A stretch of 36,944 nucleotides of DNA from an uncultured Acetobacteraceae bacterium (GCA_903895595.1 CAITUP010000122.1:1-36944), one strand, 5' to 3'; shown: positions 1-8,501, counted from the stretch's first letter. Notes: generated from the sequence alone by a model not told the origin. Translations and numbers: made by a program.

Positions 1-118
1 CGCACAGCGCGCCCTTGCGCGCGAGCATGGGGAGGATGGCGAGCACCGGACCTTCCCCTCCCCCGGAAATCCCGGCACACTGGTGCCAGTCGCGGTGCGA
101 GCGCCCCTCACGTCATCT

Positions 119-457
119 GTGGCTCAGTCTCGGCGTCGCTGGCCGATCGACATTCGGCATCACATCGTCATGGCTCAAGGTTTCGTCGTGGGCTTGGACT
201 ACGATGGGTTCAAGGACGATTCTTTGCGGCTCTACGCGGTCGTCCGGTGCTTGGAAATCATCTCCGAAGCGTCGCGCCGGTTGCCGGATGCGTTGAAGGC
301 GCGAAACCCCGCCATCGACTGGCGCGCGATGGCCGGGACCGGGAACAGCTACCGTCACGACTATGAGGATGTGACCGCACGGCGGGTTTGGCGCACGCTG
401 ACTTTGAGCCTATCTGGGCTGCTTGAGGTCATTCCACGGGAATTGGCGGACATGTAG
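119..457 (+). CDS. HepT-like (DUF86) protein, orphan, altered RX4H motif
   Basis: The translation follows the HepT/DUF86 pattern end to end: an N-terminal helix (DIRHHIVMAQGFVVGLDYDG, residues 11-30), the core 'RCLEIISEASRRLP' (43-56), 'NPAIDW' (63-68) and a C-terminal 'HDYEDVTARRVW' (80-91). HepT proteins are HEPN-fold toxins or RNases paired with MntA-type nucleotidyltransferases. The family's catalytic R-X4-H-X-Y is here G75-NSYR-H80-D-Y82, so the Arg is missing (codon GGG, one base from CGG). GTG at 119 gives 112 residues with the N-terminus in the usual place. GTG at 83 is an alternative, and the frame stays open to the window edge. No MntA-like gene is visible in the bases upstream. It may be an inactive remnant or an antitoxin-independent relative. 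The fold call is confident; activity is doubtful. Confidence 0.75.
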   Translation: MAQSRRRWPIDIRHHIVMAQGFVVGLDYDGFKDDSLRLYAVVRCLEIISEASRRLPDALKARNPAIDWRAMAGTGNSYRHDYEDVTARRVWRTLTLSLSGLLEVIPRELADM

Positions 458-535
458 CCGCCGGAATGTCCCGAAAGAGCTTGCCCACGGCCCGGCCTTC
501 ACCCACAATCCCCGCAAAACCGGGGAGTAAACACC

Positions 536-1726
536 ATGCTGAACAGAATAGCTGCCACCACGCTCGCGATAGCCCTCGGACTTGCCGCGCTGCCCGCCAC
601 AGCCGCGGACACGCCCGGCGTCACCGCGACTGAGATCAAAATCGGCCAGAACGCGCCGTTCAGCGGCCCGGCCAGCGTCTACGGGCAAATCTCGACCGCC
701 GAATCGCATTATTTCCAAATGATTAACGATCAGGGCGGCGTCAACGGGCGCAAGATCAACCTGATCGCGCTGGATGACGCCTACAGCCCGCCGAAAGCGA
801 TCGAAGTCGTGCGCAAACTGGTCGAGGACGAACAAGTCGCCATCCTCTTCCAGACGCTCGGCACCGCGTCGAACGTTGCGATACGGAAATACGTGAATTC
901 GAAAAAAATCCCGGATATCTGGATCGGTTCGGGCGCGTCGGTGTTCGCCAACAGCATGAAGGAATTTCCTTGGACCATTCAATTCCAGCCGAGCTATCGG
1001 GTGGAAGGGAAAATGTATGGGCAATATATTCTGAAGGCGCATCCGAACGCGAAAATTGCGATCCTTTACCAAAACGACGACCTGGGCCGCGACTATGTCG
1101 CCGGATTGCGCGACGGTCTGGGCGATAAATTCGACAAGATGGTGATCAAGAACATTTCCTACGAGGTTACCGACCCCACCATAGATTCCCAAATACTGGA
1201 ATTGAAGGCATCCGGCGCCGATGTGCTGTTCGAAGCCAGCACACCGAAATTCTCCGCGATGTCCATCCGCAAGTGCGCCGATATCGACTGGCATCCCGTG
1301 CATATCATCGATTCCAACGGCGCCCTGGTGAAACCGGCACTGGAATCCGCCGGATTCGCGAAATCCGTGGGTGTGATTTCCGCGCAATACCTGAAGGATC
1401 CGACCGATCCCACCTGGGTCGATGACGAGGGCATGAAGAAATTCATGGCTTGGCGCACGAAATACGCGCCCGAGGCGGATCTGACCAATCCCGTTTGGTA
1501 TTACGGCTACACCAACGCACAGGCGCTGGTCGCGGTCTTGCAACTGGCGGGCAACGATTTGTCGCGGGACAACATCATGAAGGCCGCGACGCATTTGCCG
1601 AATACGACCAAGCTGGACATGGTGCTGCCGGGGATCGAGGTCAGCACGTCGCCCACGGATTATCAGGCGATGAAGGGGATGCGGCTCGTGCAGTTCGACG
1701 GGACGTTGTACAAGCTGCTGCCGTAA
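536..1726 (+). CDS. Branched-chain amino acid-type ABC transporter substrate-binding protein
   Basis: A 396-residue periplasmic binding protein of the LivJ/Peripla_BP_6 type. A Sec signal peptide occupies residues 1-24 (hydrophobic 'LAIALGLAALPATAA'), followed by the family start 'GVTATEIKIGQNAPFSGPAS'. Further hallmarks are 'INDQGGVNGRKINLIALDD' and 'IAILYQNDDLGRDY'. It should capture a small organic ligand (amino acid, aromatic acid or amide) in the periplasm for a LivFGHM-type importer. No permease or ATPase genes adjoin it, so it is an orphan binding protein that must use a transporter encoded elsewhere. A purine-rich SD (GGGGAG) lies about 10 bases before the ATG. The gene converges on the acyl-CoA dehydrogenase gene and is followed after 7 bases by a perfect hairpin. 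The ligand cannot be predicted from sequence. Confidence 0.9.
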   Translation: MLNRIAATTLAIALGLAALPATAADTPGVTATEIKIGQNAPFSGPASVYGQISTAESHYFQMINDQGGVNGRKINLIALDDAYSPPKAIEVVRKLVEDEQVAILFQTLGTASNVAIRKYVNSKKIPDIWIGSGASVFANSMKEFPWTIQFQPSYRVEGKMYGQYILKAHPNAKIAILYQNDDLGRDYVAGLRDGLGDKFDKMVIKNISYEVTDPTIDSQILELKASGADVLFEASTPKFSAMSIRKCADIDWHPVHIIDSNGALVKPALESAGFAKSVGVISAQYLKDPTDPTWVDDEGMKKFMAWRTKYAPEADLTNPVWYYGYTNAQALVAVLQLAGNDLSRDNIMKAATHLPNTTKLDMVLPGIEVSTSPTDYQAMKGMRLVQFDGTLYKLLP

Positions 1727-1733
1727 GCCGTGC

Positions 1734-1760
1734 GGGGTTCGTGCGTTACGCACGAACCCC
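1734..1760. terminator. Bidirectional terminator-like hairpin
   Basis: A perfect inverted repeat with 12-base arms: GGGGTTCGTGCG at 1734-1745, loop TTA, and CGCACGAACCCC at 1749-1760. It lies between two convergent stop codons (1726 on plus, 1776 on minus), the expected place for a shared terminator. There is no clear U-tract on either side, so the termination role is inferred from position and stem strength. Confidence 0.6.
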
Positions 1761-1775
1761 TGACGCTTTCTGAGA

Positions 1776-3035
1776 TTACGCCACCGTATTTCGCGGCACG
1801 TCCTTGAACGGCTTATCCGAATCCCCCGTCCGTTCCCGCGGCATCTTCAGCACCCGCTCACTGATGATATTCCGCTGAATTTCGTCCGTCCCACCGGCGA
1901 TGGACGTCGCCGGCACGGACACCAGAATTTCAGCGATCACCCCATTCATCGGGCTATCCTCGCCCGTCAGCAGCGCGTTCGCCCCCGTCATCTGCGTATG
2001 CACCCGCGCGGCGGCCCGAGCGATGTGGGACGAAATCAATTTCCCCAACGACCCCTCGGGACCCTGCGGGCGCCCCTGTTCCTGCGCGGTACGAGCGCGA
2101 CGGGCCGTCCATTCGGCGGCTTTGGTCATGATCATCAGCTTGGCGATCTCCTGCCGCGCCACCGGATCCGCCAGCGCCCCCGTTTCCTGGGCACGCGGCA
2201 TGATCAGATCGACCCGACCGGCACGTTGCGGATACCACTTGTACGGCTCCATCACCGTCGCGATCTCTTCGCGCTCTTCCACATACGCCCGTTCGGAGCG
2301 ATCCGCGGCCCCCTGCCCCCAACTGCGTACGCCATCGGCGCCGCGGCGTTCGTGCATCAGGGTGGTGGTCGTCACCGCCCAGCCGTCGCCGACATTGGCC
2401 ACCAGGAACTCCGGCTGCACCGTCGCATCCGTCAGGAACACCTGATTGAACGAGGCATGCCCGTTCATCTGCCGCAACGGATGCACCGACACGCCCGGCT
2501 GCTTCATGTCGATAATGAAATACGACAGCCCCGCGTGCTTCTTCTGATCCCAGTCGGTGCGTGCCAGCAACAGACCCCAATGCGCTTTATGCGCGCTGGT
2601 CGTCCAAACCTTCTGCCCGTTGACGATCCACTGGTTGCCTTTCATTTCCGCGCGAGTCACCGCGCCGGCCACGTCCGATCCGCTGCCGGGTTCGGAGAAC
2701 AGCTGACACCAGGTATCCTCACCGGTCATGATACGCAGAAGGAATTTTTCCTTGTGCATATCGGTCCCATGTTCGAGGATCGTCGCCGCCGCCAGCACGC
2801 GAATGCCCGCTTTGGCCACGCCGATGGCGCCGATGCGCTTGAATTCCTCTTCCACCACCGGCATCAGCCCGGCCGGCAGATCGCGGCCGTACCAACGGGT
2901 CGGCCAATGCGGATTGCCCCAGCCGGACTCGGCGAGTTTCACGCGCCATTCCACGAGGCCCAGATTGGGGTCCCAGTTCGCTTCAAGCCAAGCGCGGCAT
3001 TCGGCGCGGACGGATTCTTCGGTCAATTCGGTCAT
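1776..3035 (-). CDS. Acyl-CoA dehydrogenase (first of a pair)
   Basis: A 419-residue FAD-dependent acyl-CoA dehydrogenase. It would form the alpha,beta double bond of an acyl-CoA and pass electrons to ETF. Family marks are 'WCQLFSEPGSGSDVAG' (FAD and substrate loop), 'WIVNGQKVWTTSAH', 'GLSYFIIDM', and the C-terminal 'AGGTDEIQRNIISERVLKMPRE'. The C-terminal 'GGT' replaces the 'EGT' that carries the catalytic Glu in medium-chain enzymes, as is common in relatives whose base lies elsewhere. The ATG at 3035 (MTELTEESVR) was chosen because the upstream codons have no family match and it sits behind an A/G-rich SD. It lies 14 bases after the stop of another ACAD gene, so the two are cotranscribed and may form a hetero-oligomer as in ChsE-type enzymes. 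Confidence 0.9.
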   Translation of the reverse strand: MTELTEESVRAECRAWLEANWDPNLGLVEWRVKLAESGWGNPHWPTRWYGRDLPAGLMPVVEEEFKRIGAIGVAKAGIRVLAAATILEHGTDMHKEKFLLRIMTGEDTWCQLFSEPGSGSDVAGAVTRAEMKGNQWIVNGQKVWTTSAHKAHWGLLLARTDWDQKKHAGLSYFIIDMKQPGVSVHPLRQMNGHASFNQVFLTDATVQPEFLVANVGDGWAVTTTTLMHERRGADGVRSWGQGAADRSERAYVEEREEIATVMEPYKWYPQRAGRVDLIMPRAQETGALADPVARQEIAKLMIMTKAAEWTARRARTAQEQGRPQGPEGSLGKLISSHIARAAARVHTQMTGANALLTGEDSPMNGVIAEILVSVPATSIAGGTDEIQRNIISERVLKMPRERTGDSDKPFKDVPRNTVA

Positions 3036-3049
3036 TTTTCGATCCCCCC

Positions 3050-4156
3050 TTACGCCGCCCAATGCTTCATCATGTTCTCGCGATGCCAGAAGGCGTCGCC
3101 GAACAACACGTCGGAGCTTTTGGCGCGCTTGTACCAAAGATGCGTGTCGTTATCCCACGTGAAACCAATGCCGCCGTGGATTTGCACGGCATGTGTCGCG
3201 GTCTGCGAATACGCGTCGGACGCACAGGCTTTCGCCAACGACGCCATCGCGACGATGTCCGCATCCCCGTCGTCCAAAGCGGCGGCGGCGTAATAGGCCG
3301 CGGATTTCGCCATTTCGACATCGAGCAGCATGTCGGCGTGCTTGTGCTTCATGGACTGGAACGACGCGATCGGCTTGCCGAACTGCATGCGCATCATCGC
3401 GTAGGCCAGAGCGTCCTCGCGCAGCCGTTCCGCGCCACCGACCATTTCGTTGGTCAGGCACACCGCGGCCTCGGTCATCACCCGGTCGTAGGCCGGACCT
3501 GCGGCACCGGGCGTGCCCAGAACCGTCCCCTGCACGCCGTCGAAGGTCAGGCGCGCCATTTTCCGCGTCGGGTCCATCGTCTTCAGAAGCCGCCGCGACA
3601 AGCCCGCCGCATCCCCCGTCACCGTGTAGAACGTCAGCCCGGCCGGGCCGCGCGCCAGCACGACGATCAGATCGGCGGTGTGACCGTCGATGACAAAGCT
3701 CTTGTGCCCGGTCAGCTTGCCCGACGCGTCGGCGGTCAGCGTCGTCGCGTCGGCTTCCCAGCGCCCATTATCCTCGGCCGACGCCAAAGTCGCGATCACG
3801 TCGCCCGCGGCGATGCCCGGCAGCAGCGCCGCCTTCTGTTCGTCCGTCCCGGCTTGCAGGATCGCGCCGGCCGCCAGCACTGTCGTGGCGAAGAACGGCG
3901 CGCACGCCAAAGCGCGTCCCATTTCCTCCAGCACGATGCACAACTCGCCGAAGCCGAAGCCGTGGCCGCCGTATTCTTCCGGGATGCGCACCGCCGTCAG
4001 GCCGAGTTCGGCGTTCATGGCTTGCCAGCCCTCCCGCTCCCACCCCGCGTCGGTTTCCATCAAGCGCCGGACCTCTTTGGTCGGCGACCGGTCCGCCAGG
4101 AAGCGGCGGAGGTTGGAGCGGAACTCATCCTGCTCGCTCGAAAAACTGAATTTCAT
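3050..4156 (-). CDS. Acyl-CoA dehydrogenase (second of a pair)
   Basis: A 368-residue acyl-CoA dehydrogenase. It opens with 'MKFSFSSEQDEFRSNLRRFL', the usual N-terminal helix, then 'ELGLTAVRIPEEYGGHGFG', 'LCIVLEEMGRALACAPFFAT', 'LTGHKSFVIDGHTADLIVV', and the C-terminal 'AVQIHGGIGFTWDNDTHLWY'. It is shorter than typical ACADs (about 380-400) and has a shortened middle beta domain, as is often seen in one member of paired ACADs. A good SD (AAGGGGA) precedes the ATG. It is followed closely by the other ACAD gene and preceded, after a gap holding an inverted repeat, by an SDR gene. Together they could carry out successive oxidations of one acyl-CoA. The substrate is unknown. Confidence 0.9.
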   Translation of the reverse strand: MKFSFSSEQDEFRSNLRRFLADRSPTKEVRRLMETDAGWEREGWQAMNAELGLTAVRIPEEYGGHGFGFGELCIVLEEMGRALACAPFFATTVLAAGAILQAGTDEQKAALLPGIAAGDVIATLASAEDNGRWEADATTLTADASGKLTGHKSFVIDGHTADLIVVLARGPAGLTFYTVTGDAAGLSRRLLKTMDPTRKMARLTFDGVQGTVLGTPGAAGPAYDRVMTEAAVCLTNEMVGGAERLREDALAYAMMRMQFGKPIASFQSMKHKHADMLLDVEMAKSAAYYAAAALDDGDADIVAMASLAKACASDAYSQTATHAVQIHGGIGFTWDNDTHLWYKRAKSSDVLFGDAFWHRENMMKHWAA

Positions 4157-4185
4157 CGATCGTCCCCTTCGGGTCCCATGTTCCC

Positions 4186-4260
4186 GTCATGGTCGGGCTT
4201 GACCCGACCACCTCCCGCGACCCTATCGCAGGGGATGGACGGGTCAAGCCCGACCATGAC
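4186..4260. repeat. Palindromic repeat pair, family A, inside the SDR-ACAD operon
   Basis: Two inverted units with perfectly complementary 21-base arms at 4186-4206 and 4240-4260, the first beginning GTCATGGTCGGGCTTGACCC. Each unit also folds on itself (TGGTCGGG-cttga-CCCGACCA in the first). The same core recurs at 11405, 18648, 27512 and 36845. It lies in the 119-base gap between the SDR gene and the ACAD pair, where it could attenuate or stabilise parts of the transcript. Confidence 0.8.
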
Positions 4261-4275
4261 GATACGTGTACGAAC

Positions 4276-5034
4276 TTACCGTCCGAACCCCTGCCCGCCG
4301 TTCACCTGCATCGTCTGCGCCGTCATCCAGTTGGCCATGGGCGAGGCGATGAAGACCACGACACGCGCGATTTCCTCGGGCTTGCCGAGCCGCCCGGCCG
4401 GAATGGCGTTGAGGATGCGGTTATACAGCTCCGGCGCGTCGGTTTTGCGCTTTTCCCAGGAACCTCCGGGGAACTCGACCGAACCCGGGGCAATGCAGTT
4501 CACCCGAATTCCCTTGCGAGCCAGCGTCGCGGCCTGGGTCTTGGTATAGTGGATCACCGCCGCCTTCGACGCGCCATAGGCCGCGTTACGCACCGCCGGA
4601 TTGATCCCGGCACCGGAAGCGATGTTGATAATCGCCGCGTCCCGGCCCTTTTCCAGGAACGGCAGAGCCTCCCGCGAGCCCCGTACCGTCGCCATCAGAT
4701 CGACGCCCAAACTGGCCTCCCAGCTCGGTTCGTCGTCGGTCCGGCCGCCACCGGTGGCGTTGTTGACCAGGATGTCGATGCCGCCGCCCATCGCCGCGGC
4801 GGCTGCTGGGATGTAGGAAGCGATGGCAGCGTTATCCGAGAGATCGCAGGTCGCCGCATGCACCACACCGCCCAGCGCCGCGATTTCGGCCCGCGCCGCC
4901 TCAAGCGCCCCCGCACCGCGCGCGCAGATGGAGACGGCGCAGCCCTCGGCGGCGAACGCCAGAGCGATGGCCTTGCCGATCCCCCGGCTGGCACCCGCCA
5001 CCACGACGCGGCGGCCTTTGAGTCCCAGGTCCAT
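4276..5034 (-). CDS. SDR-family NAD(P)-dependent oxidoreductase
   Basis: A classical short-chain dehydrogenase/reductase of 252 residues. It has the nucleotide-binding 'GASRGIG' (G14-G20), 'NNATGG' (91-96), a catalytic Ser in 'NIASGAG' (S140), the pair Y153-x3-K157 in 'YGASK', and 'RVNCIAPGSVEFPGG' after it. Members reduce carbonyls or oxidise alcohols; those beside ACAD genes commonly act on hydroxyacyl- or ketoacyl-CoA, which is an inference here. The SD 'GAGGGAG' lies about 8 bases before the ATG. It is the promoter-proximal gene of the minus-strand SDR-ACAD-ACAD set, divergent from the GST-PrpD operon with 127 bases between them. Substrate and cofactor preference cannot be settled from sequence. 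Confidence 0.92.
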   Translation of the reverse strand: MDLGLKGRRVVVAGASRGIGKAIALAFAAEGCAVSICARGAGALEAARAEIAALGGVVHAATCDLSDNAAIASYIPAAAAAMGGGIDILVNNATGGGRTDDEPSWEASLGVDLMATVRGSREALPFLEKGRDAAIINIASGAGINPAVRNAAYGASKAAVIHYTKTQAATLARKGIRVNCIAPGSVEFPGGSWEKRKTDAPELYNRILNAIPAGRLGKPEEIARVVVFIASPMANWMTAQTMQVNGGQGFGR

Positions 5035-5161
5035 GGTTTCGCTCCCTCAAGTTTATTCGCCTCCGGCTTAACCCGGTCCGTCGCGGTGCGGAAGGGCCTC
5101 GGGATCGCCAGGCCAAGCCGCACGGGCTAGAACGGCCCCGAACAACCCAGGGAACTCGAAC

Positions 5162-5836
5162 GTGATCAAGTTCTACTACAACCTCGCCCCGAACCCGACC
5201 AAGGTCGCGCTCTGCCTGGAGGAAATGAACCTCCCCTACGAACTCGTGCCCATCGACACCCGCAAGGGCGAGCAGCACGAGCCGGCCTTCCTCGCCATCA
5301 ACCCCAACGCCAAGCTGCCCGCCATCGTCGATGACGGCGTCACGGTTTTCGACAGCAACGCGATTCTTTTGTATCTCGCGGAAAAAACCGGCCAATTCCT
5401 GTCCCCGGATCGCGGCGCCCTGCTGTCGTGGATGATGTTCGTGGCGTCCGGCATCGGGCCTTACTCCGGTCAGGCCGTGCATTTCCGTAACGTCGCGCCG
5501 GAGCCGAAAGACTACGCCGTCAACCGCTACACGTTCGAGGCCAAGCGCCATTGGGGCATCCTCGACGCGCGCCTCGCCACGCACCGCTATATGCTCGGCG
5601 ACACCTACACGGTCGTCGACATGGCCGTTTGGGGCTGGTCGCGGTTGGTGCCGATGATCCTCGGCGCCGACGCAATGGCGGGGATGCCCAACCTGAAACG
5701 CCATCTGGACGAAATCTCCGCCCGCCCCGCCGCCGCGCGCGCACTGGCGTTGAAAGACCGCCATACGTTCAAGGCGGAAATGGATGAGGCCGCACGCATC
5801 GCGATGTTCCCCCACCTCGCGGTGACAGTGGCATGA
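5162..5836 (+). CDS. Glutathione S-transferase, YfcG/Ure2-like
   Basis: A 224-residue GST. The thioredoxin-fold half (about 1-80) carries 'YYNLAPNPTKVALCLEEMNL', 'NPNAKLPAIVDDGVTVFDSN' and 'AILLYLAEKTGQFL', and is followed by an all-helical C-terminal half. The sequence resembles bacterial Nu-class (YfcG-like) GSTs, which act as glutathione-dependent disulfide-bond reductases or conjugating enzymes in the cytosol. The start is GTG at 5162, with 'CAGGGA' about 9 bases upstream. No in-frame ATG fits the N-terminal strand. Its stop overlaps the next start (ATGA), so it is translationally coupled to the MmgE/PrpD gene. Confidence 0.9.
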   Translation: MIKFYYNLAPNPTKVALCLEEMNLPYELVPIDTRKGEQHEPAFLAINPNAKLPAIVDDGVTVFDSNAILLYLAEKTGQFLSPDRGALLSWMMFVASGIGPYSGQAVHFRNVAPEPKDYAVNRYTFEAKRHWGILDARLATHRYMLGDTYTVVDMAVWGWSRLVPMILGADAMAGMPNLKRHLDEISARPAAARALALKDRHTFKAEMDEAARIAMFPHLAVTVA

Positions 5837-7164
5837 GCGCGACCGCTGCCCTCGGCCGCTTCGTCGCCGGATCCCGTTGGGACGATCTTTCCGACGCCCT
5901 GCGGCATGAGGGCAAGCGGTCATTGCTCAATTCCATCGGCTGCGCCTTGGGCGTGGCGCGGTCGGAGCCGGTGGCGATGGCGGTACGCACGCTGCTGCCG
6001 CTGTCCGGCACCGACCGCACGACCGTGATCGGACGCAGCGAGCGCCTGGATATTCTCGGCGCCGCCTTCGTCAACGCGATCGGTTCCAACCTGTTGGATT
6101 ACGACGACACGCATCTGCGCACCGTCATCCACCCCGCCGCGCCCGTGCTGCCGGCCGTATTGGCTTTGGCGGAGCAACGAGGCCTGTCCGGCGCCGCCGC
6201 GCTGCATGCGTTCATCCTCGGGATGGAGGTCGCGTGCCGCGTGGGCAACGCGGTTTCTCCGGCGCATTACGCGCGGGGGTGGCACATTACCTCGACCTGC
6301 GGGATTTTCGGGGCGGCAGCGGCCAGCGCCAAATTGTTGGGTTTGAATGCGGAACAGACCGCGCACGCAATCGGAATCGCATCCAGCCAATCCGCCGGCA
6401 CCGTCGAAAACCTGCCGAGCGCGGGGAAGAACGTGAGTGTTGGGAATGCGGCGCGGAACGGGCTGTTCGCGGCGCTGCTGGCGGAACAAGGCTACACCGC
6501 CGCGCCGGCGGCGCTGGAGGGCGGTTTGGGCTGGGCACGCGCCATGGGCGATGTGCCGGTCGTCGAGGAAATCGTGGGCGAACTCGGCACGCGGTGGGAG
6601 GCCGGAAAGAACACCTACAAGCCCTACCCCGCCGGGATCGTGATGCACGCTGTCATCGATGCGTGCTTGGCGCTGAAACGGGATCATGGGTTGCAGGCGG
6701 CGGATATCGCGGAAGTGGTCGTCTCCGGCGAGCAACTGCTGCTCGATCGCGGCGACCGTGTCGTAACCGGGGAGCGCGATGCCCGCGTCAGCATTCATCA
6801 TTGCGCAGCCGTGGCGTTTTTGTTCGAGGCCGCCGGGTTGCGGGAATTCGAGGACGCATGCGTTCTGAACCCCGATGTCGCCGCGTTCCGGGGCAAGGTT
6901 GTTGCGCGGTTGGATGCTGGCAGCCCGCGCGGGGCGGCGACGGCGACGGTGCGGTTGCGCGATGGACGAATTTTTTCCGCGACGGTGCTGCATGCGAAAG
7001 GGAGTTTCGAACAGCCGCTGTCGGATCGGGAGATCGAGGCGAAAGTACGTGACTCCGCCGGGCATGGCGGGTTTTGCGGGGATATCGATGCGGTTATCGC
7101 GGCCACTTGGGGTGTGGATACGATCCCAGGTGTCGGGGCGATGATGCGGGTTTTGTCGGCGTAG
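5833..7164 (+). CDS. MmgE/PrpD family protein
   Basis: A 443-residue member of the MmgE/PrpD family (2-methylcitrate dehydratase, cis-aconitate decarboxylase and iminodisuccinate epimerase relatives). Visible features are 'NSIGCALGVARSEPV', the acid-binding 'LLDYDDTHLRTVIHPAAPVLPA', 'RGWHITSTCGIFGAAAASAKLLGL', 'GIASSQSAGTVENL', and 'YKPYPAGIVMHAVIDACLAL'. Family members dehydrate, isomerise or decarboxylate small di- and tricarboxylic acids. The ATG overlaps the GST stop by 4 bases, so the two form an operon. The absence of prpB/prpC nearby argues against a methylcitrate pathway. The exact reaction is unknown. Confidence 0.88.
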   Translation: MSATAALGRFVAGSRWDDLSDALRHEGKRSLLNSIGCALGVARSEPVAMAVRTLLPLSGTDRTTVIGRSERLDILGAAFVNAIGSNLLDYDDTHLRTVIHPAAPVLPAVLALAEQRGLSGAAALHAFILGMEVACRVGNAVSPAHYARGWHITSTCGIFGAAAASAKLLGLNAEQTAHAIGIASSQSAGTVENLPSAGKNVSVGNAARNGLFAALLAEQGYTAAPAALEGGLGWARAMGDVPVVEEIVGELGTRWEAGKNTYKPYPAGIVMHAVIDACLALKRDHGLQAADIAEVVVSGEQLLLDRGDRVVTGERDARVSIHHCAAVAFLFEAAGLREFEDACVLNPDVAAFRGKVVARLDAGSPRGAATATVRLRDGRIFSATVLHAKGSFEQPLSDREIEAKVRDSAGHGGFCGDIDAVIAATWGVDTIPGVGAMMRVLSA

Positions 7165-7175
7165 GCCGTCCCTCA

Positions 7176-7207
7176 TTCATCATGCCGACCTGCGTCGGCA
7201 TGATGAA
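7176..7207. terminator. Bidirectional terminator-like hairpin, repeat family B
   Basis: Perfect 14-base arms at 7176-7189 and 7194-7207, loop CTGC; the inner stem reads CATGCCGAC / GTCGGCATG. It lies between the convergent stops of the PrpD-family gene (7164) and a binding-protein gene (7221). On the plus strand it is followed by an A-rich run, so for minus-strand transcripts approaching from the right the hairpin is preceded rather than followed by U. A related hairpin with the same loop occurs at 34367-34394. Confidence 0.6.
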
Positions 7208-7220
7208 AAACAGGGTTTCC

Positions 7221-8432
7221 TCAACCAGCCACCAAAGGACACCCCGCCGTCTTCATATCCGGGAACGCTGTCTCCCCCGGAATAACCTCCAGCACGTCGT
7301 AGAGGTCCCACTCGCCCTTCGACTTCTCCGGCGGCTTGACGCGGACCAGCAGCAGATCGTGCACCATCAGCCCGTCCGCCCGCAGCGTGCCGCCTCGGCC
7401 GAACATGTCGTCCACCTTTGTCGCGCGCATTTTCGCGGCCACCGCCTCCGGGTCCTTGCTGCCGATCGCCTGCACGGCCTTCAAATAATGCAGCACACCG
7501 GAATACACCCCGACCTGAGTCATGCTCGGCATCTTCCCATTTTCCTTGAAGAACCGTTGCGACCACGCACGCGTGGCGTCGTCGCGGTCCCAATAGAACG
7601 ATGTTGTCACCACCAACCCCTTCGCCACCGGCAGCCCGATCGCGTGGATATCGTTGATGAAGCCCAGGAGCGCCGCCAACTGCTGCTTGCCGCCCTGCCC
7701 GATGGCGAACGACGCCGCCTGTTTGATGAAGTTGATATTGTCGGGCGGCCCGGCACACGTCGCGATCACATCCGCGCCCGAGGCCTGCGCCGCGAGCAGA
7801 TAGGAACTGAGATCCGGCGTCGCGTAGGGATAGACCGAATGCCCGACGACGGTGCCGCCGCGCGACTGGATCATGGCGGTCGCGGTGCGCTCCATCGAAT
7901 GCCCGAACGCATAATCCGGCGTAATGAAGTAGAACGATTTCGCCCCGCGGTTCAGCAACGCCCGCGCCGTGCCGTTGGCCAGCGCCGTGCTGTCGAAGGT
8001 CCATTGAAAGGAATAGGGCGAGCAGAATTTGCCGGTAAATTCATCCGCCCCGGTGCCGGAGGTGATGAACAGTTTCTTCTTCGACCGCGAGATATTTTGC
8101 ACCGCCAGCCCAACCGCGGAAAACGGCACGTCGGCGATCAGGTCCACATCTTGCGTGTCGTACCAGCCCGACGCGACCATGCCGCCGACATCGGGTTTCA
8201 TCTGATGATCGCCCACAATCAGCTCGATGGGCATCCCGAGCGCGGCGCCGCCGGCGTCGGCGATGGCGAGTTTGGCGGCAACAACGGAGCCCGGTCCACT
8301 CATGTCGCGGGAGGCGGCGTTCATGTCGGTCAACACGCCGATTTTCACGCCGGCGGCGGCGCGGGCGCGGCCCGACAGGGCAGTCACACCTGCGGCGGCA
8401 CCTGCCGCGGCCAGCAATTGGCGTCTGTTCAT
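7221..8432 (-). CDS. ABC transporter substrate-binding protein, branched-chain type
   Basis: A 403-residue Peripla_BP_6 protein. The ATG at 8432 (MNRRQLLAAAGAAAGV) starts a signal peptide with a twin-arginine-like 'NRRQLL', so Tat export is possible. The mature protein begins near 'AAGVKIGVLTDMNAAS'. Other family marks are 'GSVVAAKLAIADAGGAALGM', 'LFITSGTGADEFTGKFCSPY' and 'FYFITPDYAFGHSMERTA'. It should bind a small carboxylate or amino-acid-like ligand in the periplasm. It is 69 bases downstream of a CaiB-type CoA-transferase gene on the same strand, suggesting capture and CoA activation of the same compound. No permease or ATPase genes adjoin it, so this is the second orphan binding protein in the window. 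Confidence 0.9.
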   Translation of the reverse strand: MNRRQLLAAAGAAAGVTALSGRARAAAGVKIGVLTDMNAASRDMSGPGSVVAAKLAIADAGGAALGMPIELIVGDHQMKPDVGGMVASGWYDTQDVDLIADVPFSAVGLAVQNISRSKKKLFITSGTGADEFTGKFCSPYSFQWTFDSTALANGTARALLNRGAKSFYFITPDYAFGHSMERTATAMIQSRGGTVVGHSVYPYATPDLSSYLLAAQASGADVIATCAGPPDNINFIKQAASFAIGQGGKQQLAALLGFINDIHAIGLPVAKGLVVTTSFYWDRDDATRAWSQRFFKENGKMPSMTQVGVYSGVLHYLKAVQAIGSKDPEAVAAKMRATKVDDMFGRGGTLRADGLMVHDLLLVRVKPPEKSKGEWDLYDVLEVIPGETAFPDMKTAGCPLVAG

Positions 8433-8501
8433 GCCCGATTCCCTCTCTGATTGCGTTGTCCGTGAGGGTACCAAGGCCGGGCCGGGCGTGTCCACCGCCG
8501 C

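Noticed and set aside
2-118. MntA-type nucleotidyltransferase tail before the HepT-like gene
   Set aside because: None of the three forward frames shows MntA motifs, and the in-frame stretch reads as noncoding Pro/Arg-rich sequence.
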